From: Lutibaculum baratangense AMV1
GTDB lineage: Bacteria; Pseudomonadota; Alphaproteobacteria; Rhizobiales; Tepidamorphaceae
DNA length: 64,000 bases
Assembly (NCBI RefSeq): GCF_000496075.1
Contig: NZ_AWXZ01000040.1
Span: 186,001 to 250,000, forward strand
Direction: 5' to 3'
Shown: piece by piece, positions 1 to 8,772 of the stretch
Position numbering within the stretch: position 1 is the stretch's first letter
Layout: each line of letters starts with the position of its first letter
The notes under the pieces: model-generated
What the model was told of the DNA's origin: nothing
The model's database searches: none
What the model saw: the letters and a program-made list of their open reading frames with translations, nothing else
Program-made: the position numbers and the translations under genes

Positions 1-1
1 G

Positions 2-379
2 CCGGGACCAGCGACGGGTCCGTTTCATTGGTCCAACCGCAAGCTTTCGGCGGTAGAGCTTGGACGAATTCAGACGTTTCCCGATGGCCTGACCTATGAT
101 TGCCGTCACGCCGACGTACAGCGGCTTGTTGGCAATGCTGTTCCATCTGCCCTCGGCGAATTGCTGGCACGCGAGATAAGTTACCAATTGCTTGGTTGCG
201 CGAAGATTGTCGCGCCTTTGTCGCTGATCCCGATGAAGCGTGGTGACATACCCGAGCCCGAGCCCATTGCACCTCTGCCAGCGAAGTACGCCTCAATGGT
301 CGGGGAGCATGAAGATCATCCGGGGACCGGTAAGGGCTATCGGGCAACTGGATGGGCTGCTGCCGCAGTGACTGGGTAG
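2..379 (+). CDS. DNA (cytosine-5) methyltransferase, C-terminal part (cut by window edge)
   Basis: The reading frame is open from the left edge and ends at 379, so only about 125 C-terminal residues are present. Two late C5-methyltransferase motifs are visible: RKLSAVELGRIQTFPDGL (motif IX type, from about 38) and LVGNAVPSALGELLAREI (motif X type, from about 125). The catalytic PCQ motif should lie to the left of the window. A C-terminal tail of about 65 residues follows motif X. The next gene is a vsr gene whose start overlaps this one by 28 bp, the usual dcm-vsr arrangement. Target sequence and completeness cannot be judged here. Confidence 0.85.
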   Translation, partial: PGPATGPFHWSNRKLSAVELGRIQTFPDGLTYDCRHADVQRLVGNAVPSALGELLAREISYQLLGCAKIVAPLSLIPMKRGDIPEPEPIAPLPAKYASMVGEHEDHPGTGKGYRATGWAAAAVTG

Positions 380-834
380 TGCAAAGACGCGAGCGTGTAG
401 TTCCTCAGGCCCCACCGCCGACATCAACGGGCGTCAGCGCGGTCATGCGCGGAAACAAGCGCTCGAACACAAAGCCCGAGATGATCGTGCGTTCGCTCTT
501 GCACGCGGCAGGCTACCGCTATCGCCTCCACGCATCCGATCTTCCAGGCAGACCGGACATCGTCTTCCGATCACGAAAGAAGGTGATCTTTGTGCATGGG
601 TGCTTTTGGCACCAGCATCCGGAACAGCACTGCCGTCTGCGAAAGCCCCCGAGGACGAATACGAGCTATTGGGGCCCTAAGCTCACTCGTAACGTGCAGA
701 GAGATGTGGCGAACCAGATGGCGTTGGCTTCGAGGGAGTATGCAGTGCTTGTCATATGGGAGTGCGAGCTTCGATACCCCGTGCTCCTGCGGTCAAAGCT
801 CGAGACGTTTCTCGGGCCCCCGCGGCGTGCCTAG
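352..834 (+). CDS. vsr: Very short patch repair (Vsr) endonuclease
   Basis: Vsr nicks next to T:G mismatches produced when 5-methylcytosine deaminates, and normally travels with a C5 methyltransferase. The 160-residue product has the family signature: a KPE-type N-terminal helix (NTKPEMIVRSLLHAAG), LPGRPDIVF with the catalytic Asp, VHGCFWHQH followed by a Cys (the structural zinc and active-site His/Cys residues), and the late WECEL Cys. It overlaps the upstream methyltransferase by 28 bp, which suggests translational coupling. A later internal start is possible because the family core begins near residue 30. A second, different Vsr lies at 6517. Confidence 0.9.
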   Translation: MGCCRSDWVVQRRERVVPQAPPPTSTGVSAVMRGNKRSNTKPEMIVRSLLHAAGYRYRLHASDLPGRPDIVFRSRKKVIFVHGCFWHQHPEQHCRLRKPPRTNTSYWGPKLTRNVQRDVANQMALASREYAVLVIWECELRYPVLLRSKLETFLGPPRRA

Positions 835-859
835 ACTAGCTTGTGCGGGCTGCCCCGCC

Positions 860-1453
860 TCACATCAGCATCGGCCAGAGCGAGAGGACCAGCAGCGCGC
901 CCATGGTGCGGTTGAACCATTTGAGGCGGGTGGGCTGTGCGAGCCAGGTCTTCAGCGCGGCGCCGAAGCCCGTCCAGGTCGTGACGCTGACGAGGGTGAC
1001 GAGGGTGAACACGACGACCATCACCGTGACGCTTCGCGCGTAGCGGGCGGGATCGGTGTAGGCGGCCGTCGCGGCGATCGCCATCGTCAGGCCCTTCGGG
1101 TTCACCCACTGGAAGGCCGCCGCCTGCAGGAAGCTCATCGGCGCGCCGGCGCGCTTCGCCTCGCCCATCGAGCGCGACAGCGCGATCTTCCAGGCGAGCC
1201 ACAGGAGATAGGCGCCGCCCAGGATTTTCACCGCGATCTGCAGCGCCGGCACCTCGCGGAAGATCGCGCCGAGCCCCAGCGCCACGACGAGCATCAGGAG
1301 CGCGAAGCCCCAGGTGATGCCCATCATGTGCGGGATCGTGCGGGTGAAGCCGAAATTCACCCCCGAGGTGACGAGCATCAGGTTGTTCGGCCCCGGCGTC
1401 ATCGCGCCCGCGAAGGCGAAGAGCGTGACGGCGAGGATCAGGTGCGCGTCCAT
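860..1453 (-). CDS. LysE/RhtB-family amino-acid exporter
   Basis: A 197-residue polytopic inner-membrane protein. It begins with the LysE/RhtB hallmark FAGAMTPGPNNLMLVTSG (the PGPN motif) and carries the second conserved element QWVNPKGLTMAIAA in the middle, with about six hydrophobic segments. Family members export amino acids or related compounds; the substrate cannot be predicted. Length is normal for the family (about 200). It sits downstream of ilvN on the same strand, but a 130-bp gap containing a structured repeat separates them, so co-transcription is doubtful. Confidence 0.88.
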   Translation of the reverse strand: MDAHLILAVTLFAFAGAMTPGPNNLMLVTSGVNFGFTRTIPHMMGITWGFALLMLVVALGLGAIFREVPALQIAVKILGGAYLLWLAWKIALSRSMGEAKRAGAPMSFLQAAAFQWVNPKGLTMAIAATAAYTDPARYARSVTVMVVVFTLVTLVSVTTWTGFGAALKTWLAQPTRLKWFNRTMGALLVLSLWPMLM

Positions 1454-1480
1454 CTCGGATGCCTGCGGGGTTAGATCACG

Positions 1481-1584
1481 ATGATGTCTGGTCGAACCGA
1501 CCAGACATCATGAACGTGATCGATTCCAGGTTTGGAGCGGGATGCGGGCGGAAAACCGGTTCCCACTTTTCCTCATCCCGCTCT
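1481..1584. repeat. Composite intergenic palindromic repeat (two stem-loops)
   Basis: This gap between the LysE gene and ilvN is filled by structured DNA. The first element is a perfect inverted repeat with 14-bp arms (1481-1494 and 1498-1511) around a 3-nt loop. The second has 10-bp arms GAGCGGGATG (1535-1544) and CATCCCGCTC (1574-1583), with inner GGAAAA (1550-1555) and TTTTCC (1567-1572) also able to pair. From memory, elements with this GAGCGGGATG...CATCCCGCTC core occur in many copies in Hyphomicrobiales genomes. The last arm touches the ilvN stop codon, so it may also act as a transcript end. Confidence 0.7.
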
Positions 1585-2098
1585 ACAGCGCCTGGGGCCC
1601 GCGCTGCAGCGCCGCGAGGCCGGTGCGGGCGACCTCGACGAGGCCGAGCGGCTTCATGATGGCGACGAACTCCTCGATCTTCGTCGCGCGGCCGGTGATC
1701 TCGAAGACGAGGTGGTTCGTCGTCGCGTCGACGACGCTCGCCTTGTAGGCGTCCGCGAGCCGCAGCGCCTCGACGCGGTTCTCGCCGCGGCCGGAGACCT
1801 TGACGAGGGCGAGCTCGCGCTCGAGCGGGCGGTTCGTCAGGGTGAGGTCGACGACCCGGTGCACCGGCACGATGCGCTCGAGCTGCGCGCGGATCTGCTC
1901 GATGACGGCCGGCGTGCCGGTGGTGACGATCGTGATGCGCGAGAGGTGCTTCTCGTGCTCCGTCTCCGAGACGGTGAGGGAATCGATATTGTAGCCCCGG
2001 CCCGAGAACAGGCCGATGACGCGGGCGAGCACGCCCGGCTCGTTGTCGACCAGCACGGAGAGCGTGTGCTGGGCGGTCTGGTCTGCGTCGTGCGTCAT
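1583..2098 (-). CDS. ilvN: Acetolactate synthase small (regulatory) subunit
   Basis: The 171-residue product begins TLSVLVDNEPGVLARVIGLFSGRGYNIDSL when read as two pieces: an ACT domain at residues 12-85 that binds valine and confers feedback inhibition, followed by the ACT-like C-terminal half (VEALRLADAYKASVVDATTNHLVFEITG). It activates the IlvB catalytic subunit in the first shared step of valine, leucine and isoleucine synthesis. ilvB lies upstream on the same strand, but a GST gene and a 360-bp repeat-rich gap lie between them, which is unusual because ilvB and ilvN are normally adjacent. Confidence 0.95.
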   Translation of the reverse strand: MTHDADQTAQHTLSVLVDNEPGVLARVIGLFSGRGYNIDSLTVSETEHEKHLSRITIVTTGTPAVIEQIRAQLERIVPVHRVVDLTLTNRPLERELALVKVSGRGENRVEALRLADAYKASVVDATTNHLVFEITGRATKIEEFVAIMKPLGLVEVARTGLAALQRGPQAL

Positions 2099-2133
2099 CG
2101 TGGTCCTCGTCTTCCCCGTGCCTTGTCGTCTTT

Positions 2134-2847
2134 TCAGAGTGCCGGCCGCAAATTCTCGATCGGCTGCTCGTCCACCTCGTCGTGGGCGAGCACCCAGGTC
2201 TCCCGAAGCGCGGCCTCGCGCCAGGCCTTAAACGCCGGCAGCGCCATGACGGCCGCCATGTAGTCGCGCACGACCTCGTAGGTAGGCTCGTAGGTAGCCC
2301 CGTCATTTTGCGTGACCACGCTGTAGGTATGAAAGCGCGTGACGACCGGCGCGAACATCGCATCGGCGGCAGAAAACCCGCCGAAAAGGAACTCTCCACC
2401 CGATCCGAACCGCTCCCGGGTGGTTTTCCAGATCTCCAAGACCCGTTTCACGTCGCCGGTCACGTCGTCTGGATGGACCTTCGCCGAGTACCGTTTTCCG
2501 AGGTTCATCGGCATCGCGCGCCGGAGCGCCTGGAAGCCCGAGTGCATCTCCGCCGAGATCGCGCGCGCATGCGCCCGCGCGGCCCGGTCCTCCGGCCAGA
2601 GCCTCGCCTCGGGGAAGCGTTCGGCCAGGTATTCGAGAATCGCCAGCGAATCCCACACCCTCACGTCGCCGTCCTTCAGCGCCGGCACCTTTCCGGCGGG
2701 GGAATGCTCGAGAATCCGCGCCTTCGTGTCCGGCTGGTCGAGCGGCACCATCACCTCCTCGAAGGGGATGCCGTGATGCTTCAGCGTGAGCCAGGGCCTG
2801 AGCGACCAGGAGGAATAGCACTTGTTGCCGATGACGAGGGTGAGCAT
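2134..2847 (-). CDS. Glutathione S-transferase family protein
   Basis: The 237-residue protein has an N-terminal thioredoxin-fold GST domain (LVIGNKCYSSWSLRPWL, residues 3-20; the Cys/Ser cluster is the expected glutathione-activating site), the GKVPALKDGD and DSLAILEYLAERFP glutathione-binding segments, and an all-helical C-terminal half. Such proteins conjugate or reduce small molecules with glutathione in the cytoplasm; the natural substrate is unknown. It lies 35 bp upstream of ilvN on the same strand and may be co-transcribed with it. The start at 2847 gives the normal GST N-terminus; an upstream extension would be repeat DNA. Confidence 0.85.
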   Translation of the reverse strand: MLTLVIGNKCYSSWSLRPWLTLKHHGIPFEEVMVPLDQPDTKARILEHSPAGKVPALKDGDVRVWDSLAILEYLAERFPEARLWPEDRAARAHARAISAEMHSGFQALRRAMPMNLGKRYSAKVHPDDVTGDVKRVLEIWKTTRERFGSGGEFLFGGFSAADAMFAPVVTRFHTYSVVTQNDGATYEPTYEVVRDYMAAVMALPAFKAWREAALRETWVLAHDEVDEQPIENLRPAL

Positions 2848-2899
2848 GCGGGTGATCCCGTGCGGGAGATGTGTAGCTACGCCGTCGTGATTAGTCCCC

Positions 2900-3200
2900 C
2901 GGCGCGGCCGCGTCGAGGGGGATGGGGCGGGGTGCCCCGTGTGGCCCTGGATCCCAGCTTTCGCTGGGATGAGCGGCTGGGGGGAGGGCGGTGCCCCTCG
3001 CCCCACTCCCCGCGGGAGGCGGGAGAAGGGCGACGCCCTTCCCGTGTCGCCCCTGGACCCTGAAACAAGTTCAGGGTGACACCGAGTGTGTGGCGAGGCC
3101 TTGCCACACGCGTGCCCCGGCCCCGAGCCGGGGCCCAGGGCCGGGTGGCACGAGCTCCCCGCATGGCCCCTGGGCCCCGGGTCAAGCCCGGGGCACGCGC
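2900..3200. repeat. Mosaic of short dispersed palindromes between ilvB and GST
   Basis: No gene is supported in the 360-bp gap 2848-3206. It is a string of hairpins: ATCCCAGC/GCTGGGAT at 2951-2970, CCCTGAA/TTCAGGG at 3058-3076, and GC-rich CCCCGG/CCGGGG units around 3112-3190. The unit order (hairpin, GAGCGGCTGG, a CCCGCGGGAGGCGGG block, then AAGGGC...GCCCTTCCC) recurs in part at 8530-8690, 9830-10000 and 60600-60720 in this window. These are dispersed non-coding repeats, with a possible transcript-end role. Confidence 0.7.
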
Positions 3201-3206
3201 TGCGGC

Positions 3207-5000
<1,794 letters not shown>

Positions 5001-5055
5001 GGCTTGCTCGCTTCGGGGCTTGTCGTCGTCGGGTCTGTGCTTCGAAATTTCAGGC

Positions 5056-5081
5056 AATAAAAAAGGGCCTCGTCGGGCCCT
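5056..5081 (-). terminator. Intrinsic terminator in the ilvB leader (attenuator)
   Basis: On the minus strand a 6-bp GC stem (AGGGCC/GGCCCT, 5064-5069 with 5076-5081) is followed directly by TTTTTTATT. This is a normal rho-independent terminator, but it lies between the leader peptide (ending 5111) and the ilvB start (5000), so it would cut the transcript before ilvB. That position is what an attenuator needs. Confidence 0.75.
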
Positions 5082-5110
5082 CGGGTGCGCACCATCGTTC
5101 GGAGAGGTCT

Positions 5111-5164
5111 CTATGCCCCTCCGCCCATGGCGCGCCAGCTTACGAGAATGAGAGTGCGGGCCAC
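5111..5164 (-). CDS. Leader peptide of ilvB attenuator
   Basis: A 17-codon open frame starting GTG at 5164, preceded by a GGAGG Shine-Dalgarno (5170-5174) at 5-nt spacing. It encodes MARTLILVSWRAMGGGA with the run Leu-Ile-Leu-Val, the three amino acids made by the ilvB pathway. A terminator follows 30 bp downstream. Ribosome stalling at the Leu/Ile/Val codons when charged tRNA is scarce would be expected to let transcription continue into ilvB. A TATATT -10 box lies at 5181-5186, although no clear -35 was found. Attenuation of ilv operons is established in proteobacteria; this instance is inferred. Confidence 0.7.
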   Translation of the reverse strand: MARTLILVSWRAMGGGA

Positions 5165-5344
5165 GAGGGCCTCCGTGTCGAATATACCGTGGCGCGGAGA
5201 GTAGGCCGGGGAGGGGCGGGCGTCAAGGGCTAGCAAGAGAACGCGACGTGTGGAACAATACAAGAACATTCAGATCCCTCCGATAGATGGTCATCGGGGG
5301 AGGAGAATCGGGTTAAGTGGGACGAGTCACTCGGGAGCTTGATA

Positions 5345-6520
5345 ATGAAAGTCGCGGGGCTCTTCGCGGGCATCGGTGGTATGGAGCTCGGCTTGGGACG
5401 GTCTGGGCACCACGCCACCGTGCTGTGCGAGATCTGGGATCCTGCGAAAGCGGTGCTGCGTCGGCATTTCCCTGAGGCCCGGCTCGAATCCGACGTCACT
5501 CGGTTGCGCTCTCTACCGGACGACGTCGAGCTGATCGCGGCCGGCTTTCCCTGTCAGGACCTGAGTCAAGCCGGGCTGACGGCCGGCATCGAAGGCGCGC
5601 GTTCGTCCCTCGTCGGGCAGGTGTTCAGGCTGATCGACGAGCGACGCGTGCCTTGGGTGGTTCTGGAGAACGTCTCGTTCATGCTGCATCTTCGTCGCGG
5701 GCAGGCGCTCGAGATGATCGTGCGCGCCTTGGAAGAGCGCGGCTATCGCTGGGCCTACCGCGTCGTCAATTCGCTGGCCTTCCTGCCGCAACGCCGGGAG
5801 CGGGTATATCTCGTCGCGACCACGACCGACGTGGACCCGGCAGACGTTCTCTTGGCCGACGATGTTCAGGCGCCGGACATGGCCACGAGCCTCGAGCGGC
5901 ATGCTCACGGGTTCTATTGGACGGAGGGAGTGCGGGGCCTGGGGTGGGCTCCCAACGCCGTTCCGACCCTGAAGAACGGCTCCACCGTCGGCATCGCCTC
6001 GCCGCCGGCCATTCTTCTTCCTTCCGGCGAGATCGTGACGCCTCATATCGGCGACGCGGAGCGGCTCCAGGGGTTCGCTACAGGATGGACCGCGGCCGCC
6101 GAGGCGGTGGGGCGTCCTTCGCTTCGATGGTCTCTCGTCGGGAACGCGGTGAGCGTGCCGGTGGCGGAGTGGCTCGGTGGTCGTCTCATGGAACCGGGAG
6201 ACTATGATGCCGCGCACGACAGACCGCTCGACCCGGCCAAGAGCTGGCCGAGAGCGGCACGCTTCGATGGTGTCCGCAGGGTAGGGGTCGACGTCGGCGC
6301 CTTTCCGTCGTGGCGCAATCGCCCGCACCTCCACGATTTTCTGCAGCATCCCGGTAAGCCATTGTCCGCCCGAGCGACGCGGGGATTCTTGGGGCGCACA
6401 CAGCGGAGCACCTTGCGCTTTCCCGCCGGCTTCCTAGATCGCGTGCATGCCCACTGGCTTCGGGTCGAGGACTTTCGCTCTTCCCCGTCCGAAAGAGTCT
6501 CCGTTTACGCCGCCGAATGA
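5345..6520 (+). CDS. DNA (cytosine-5) methyltransferase with C-terminal extension
   Basis: The 391-residue protein carries the C5-methyltransferase motifs in order: I (VAGLFAGIGGMELGL), IV with the catalytic Cys (GFPCQDLSQAG), VI (WVVLENVSFML), VIII (FLPQRRERVYLVA), and IX-X (GDAERLQGFATGW ... WSLVGNAVSVPVAEWL). About 110 residues follow motif X that I do not recognise; these may help recognise the target or contact a partner. ATG at 5345 was chosen for the GGAG at 7-nt spacing. The vsr gene at 6517 overlaps the stop by 4 bp (ATGA). The methyl target is unknown. Confidence 0.92.
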   Translation: MKVAGLFAGIGGMELGLGRSGHHATVLCEIWDPAKAVLRRHFPEARLESDVTRLRSLPDDVELIAAGFPCQDLSQAGLTAGIEGARSSLVGQVFRLIDERRVPWVVLENVSFMLHLRRGQALEMIVRALEERGYRWAYRVVNSLAFLPQRRERVYLVATTTDVDPADVLLADDVQAPDMATSLERHAHGFYWTEGVRGLGWAPNAVPTLKNGSTVGIASPPAILLPSGEIVTPHIGDAERLQGFATGWTAAAEAVGRPSLRWSLVGNAVSVPVAEWLGGRLMEPGDYDAAHDRPLDPAKSWPRAARFDGVRRVGVDVGAFPSWRNRPHLHDFLQHPGKPLSARATRGFLGRTQRSTLRFPAGFLDRVHAHWLRVEDFRSSPSERVSVYAAE

Positions 6521-6948
6521 CGCTCCCTCTCGAGACAGACGCAGCACGCAGCGCCCTGATGGGGCGAGTGCGGCAGAGGGGGACCAAACCTGAACTGCGG
6601 GTGGCGGCTATACTTCGGAGCATGGGGGCGCACTACCGGCTCAACGCGCGCGGATTGCCCGGATCACCTGATTTCTCGAACCGGCGTCGGCGCTGGGCCG
6701 TCTTTGTTCACGGCTGCTACTGGCATCACCACACTGACTGCAAGCGCGCCACGATTCCCACGCGGAACCGTGAGTTCTGGCTGGAAAAATTCCACGCCAA
6801 TCGGGCACGCGACGCCAAGGCTCTCAGGGCGCTGCGCCGAAGTGGGTTTCGGGTGGCGGTGGTCTGGGAGTGTGAACTGTCGGATCCGTCGCTCGTGGAA
6901 GCGAAGCTGTCAAAGATCCTTGAACCGCGTCGAGTAGATGTGCCCTAG
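6517..6948 (+). CDS. vsr: Very short patch repair (Vsr) endonuclease, second copy
   Basis: The 143-residue product has TKPELRVAAILRSMGAHYRL at the N-terminus as two short blocks, LPGSPDFSNRRRRWAVF with the catalytic Asp, VHGCYWHHHTDC (His/Cys metal and active-site cluster) and the final WECELSD Cys. Its ATG overlaps the methyltransferase stop (ATGA), so the two are translationally coupled. Its 3' end overlaps the convergent gene at 6910-7773 by 39 bp. It differs clearly from the Vsr at 352-834, so the two copies look like separate acquisitions and not a recent duplication. Confidence 0.9.
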   Translation: MTLPLETDAARSALMGRVRQRGTKPELRVAAILRSMGAHYRLNARGLPGSPDFSNRRRRWAVFVHGCYWHHHTDCKRATIPTRNREFWLEKFHANRARDAKALRALRRSGFRVAVVWECELSDPSLVEAKLSKILEPRRVDVP

Positions 6949-7773
6949 GCGGTCTATCATCGAGGCGTAGTGGAAGATGTCTCCTGGCTGCGGTGCGGGT
7001 TCTTTCTCGAATAATTCTACAGGCGTTCCATCATTGACGCACCTGACGACCGAGATGGCGAGGGCGTCATAGCCGACATCGCCCGTACGCGATCTGCGTG
7101 GTAGCTGCCTGACTTTCTCGACGGCGAGGGCGGCGTATCGCGGCTGCGGATCGCTGCTCCACTCTGGGTCTGTCGCTCGGTTCTTCTTGTTCAGGTCAGG
7201 GCTCAAGTAGCGTTCCGCGATATTGGCCATGAAGAAGCCGGCGGCGATGGCCTGGTCGCTCGCGCCGTGTACGGTCGCATGTGAGGAGTTGAGTTCGTCG
7301 TAAAGGCGCGGCAACGCGCGTTGATGAGCCGTCATGCAGGCCTTCGCCTCGAGCGCCATCAGAAGCCCTCCGACTGCGGAGCTGTTGAGCGTCGGAAGTT
7401 CGGCCAGCACTTCCCTCTCTGCCGGGACGAGTGCGATCGCGTACCGCTCGGCCATGGTTTCGAGTGAGAGCCGGTTCTTCCGCGGCGCTTCGCCCGCCGC
7501 CGGTGTACACAAGACGAGATCGAGATCCTTCTTTCGATCGTGAACGAAGTCGCGGATCTCGTGGTTTATCCCGAACGTCACCTTGCCGGATTCGACATGC
7601 GTCCGAAGCAACGTGCAGGTTCGGAGTAGATCGAAAATTATTCCCCAGCACGCGACCTTGGAATGGTGATCGCTTCTCGGGTGGTACTGCCAATGATTCC
7701 CGTGTTTGTCCCGGCGCGTCGTTTCGGACAGAGTTCGAACGAGGATTTGTGGGCCGAACATAAGATCCCGCAC
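6910..7773 (-). CDS. Candidate restriction endonuclease next to dcm-vsr
   Basis: I do not firmly recognise this 287-residue protein. It has features of a PD-(D/E)XK nuclease: D83/D85 in KKDLDLVLC and, after a helical segment, E142-A-K144 in LLMALEAKACMTAHQRALP. A conserved-looking helix (RLYDELNSSHATVHGASDQAIAAGF) follows. The gene points at, and overlaps by 39 bp, the vsr gene of a methyltransferase-vsr pair, the position where a cognate type II enzyme is often found. No signal peptide or membrane segment is visible. The assignment rests on motif plus context and could be wrong. Confidence 0.5.
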   Translation of the reverse strand: MRDLMFGPQILVRTLSETTRRDKHGNHWQYHPRSDHHSKVACWGIIFDLLRTCTLLRTHVESGKVTFGINHEIRDFVHDRKKDLDLVLCTPAAGEAPRKNRLSLETMAERYAIALVPAEREVLAELPTLNSSAVGGLLMALEAKACMTAHQRALPRLYDELNSSHATVHGASDQAIAAGFFMANIAERYLSPDLNKKNRATDPEWSSDPQPRYAALAVEKVRQLPRRSRTGDVGYDALAISVVRCVNDGTPVELFEKEPAPQPGDIFHYASMIDRLGHIYSTRFKDL

Positions 7774-7817
7774 CGAATCGATTTCTTCGGGTCACTATAA
7801 CGCATGAACGTGATCCC

Positions 7818-8459
7818 TCACCCACACCATCCCCGTCTCCGCCCCGTCCACTCCCGCGCCAGGCCCTCGGCCACCAGCACGGCGCCCAGGCTCCGCCCGT
7901 CGCGGGTGACGGTGCGCAAGCTTCGGCCGTAGCGGTCGGTGTCGCGGGCGCCGCGTTTAAGCTCGAACGGGCCTTCGCCCAGGAGGACCTGCAGCCTGTC
8001 GCGCGCCTGGACGGCGAGTTGCCGCTCGCGCGGGCAGGCGCCGTTCAGCTCCGGCGTGTCGATGTCGGCGATGCGGATCTTCTCAGGCCCGAGCCGGAAC
8101 GTGTCGCCGTCGATGACGCAGTCGCGCCGCGCGGCGCCGTTGCAGAGGGGCAAAGGGCGGCCCTCGCCGCGGCCGGCGGACGGGGCGCCCGGCAGGCCCG
8201 GCAGCGGGAAGCCCGTGATGTCGAGGGTGGGCAGGTCGAGGCCGGTCAGGTCCAGACCTGTCAGGTCCAGACCTGTCGCGGAGAGGCCGCGATCGACCCA
8301 TACCGGCGCCTCGAGCGCCGTGAGGCCGGCGAGGCCCAGCGCGACGAGGAGCGTGGGGAGCGCGGGCAGGCGGGCGAGGCGGCCGCGCCGGCGCTTCGGG
8401 GCGCCGCGCGACGGCGGCCTTGCCCGCCGCCGCCTGCCGAGCGGGATGATGTCGGCCAT
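7818..8459 (-). CDS. Thermonuclease (SNase-like) domain protein with membrane anchor
   Basis: The start at 8459 (MADIIPLGRRRR) has a GGAAGGGG ribosome-binding site. The 213-residue product has an Arg-rich N-terminus, one hydrophobic segment (about residues 31-50), a low-complexity linker with repeated LDLTG/LDLPT units, and a C-terminal SNase-like domain: RRDCVIDGDTFRLGPEKIRIADIDTPELNG, then RDTDRYGRSLRTVTRDGRSLGAVLVAEGLAREW. Asp and Arg residues matching the family active site are present. It is probably an envelope-anchored nuclease or a related extracytoplasmic domain. DNA repeats in the linker (GTCAGGTCCAGACCT twice near 8245) suggest slippage-prone length change. Confidence 0.8.
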   Translation of the reverse strand: MADIIPLGRRRRARPPSRGAPKRRRGRLARLPALPTLLVALGLAGLTALEAPVWVDRGLSATGLDLTGLDLTGLDLPTLDITGFPLPGLPGAPSAGRGEGRPLPLCNGAARRDCVIDGDTFRLGPEKIRIADIDTPELNGACPRERQLAVQARDRLQVLLGEGPFELKRGARDTDRYGRSLRTVTRDGRSLGAVLVAEGLAREWTGRRRGWCG

Positions 8460-8519
8460 GTCGGGTCCCCTTCCGGTCGTGCGATGGGTCAGTGAAGCCG
8501 GCGAGGGGTTAATGGAGGC

Positions 8520-8700
8520 TTTGGGGGAAACGAGGCGTTTTCCGTGCGGCCCCTGGGCCCCGGCTCGGTGGCCGGGGCACGCCGTGCGTGCGGCTTGGGG
8601 GGAGGGCGGTGCACCTTGTTCCACCCCCGCGGGAGGCGAGGGCGGGTGAAGGGCCATGCCCTTCCCGCGTGGCGCCGGGGCGGCAAGTCTCCGGGCGGCC
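8520..8700. repeat. Dispersed repeat mosaic upstream of amidase gene
   Basis: No gene is supported in the 313-bp gap 8460-8772. Most of it resembles the 2900-3200 element: a CCCGG/CCGGG hairpin (around 8550-8580), CTTGGGGGGAGGGCGGTGC, a CCCGCGGGAGGCGAGG block and AAGGGC...GCCCTTCCC. The last 70 bp before the amidase are less GC-rich and may hold its promoter (CTTGCGTAAACTTCG...TATACTTG near 8711-8747), with a strong GGGAGGGG ribosome-binding site. Confidence 0.6.
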
Positions 8701-8772
8701 GGGATCATACATTCCCTTGCGTAAACTTCGCTCCCGTTCCTATACTTGCCAAGTAAAAATCGGGAGGGGATC

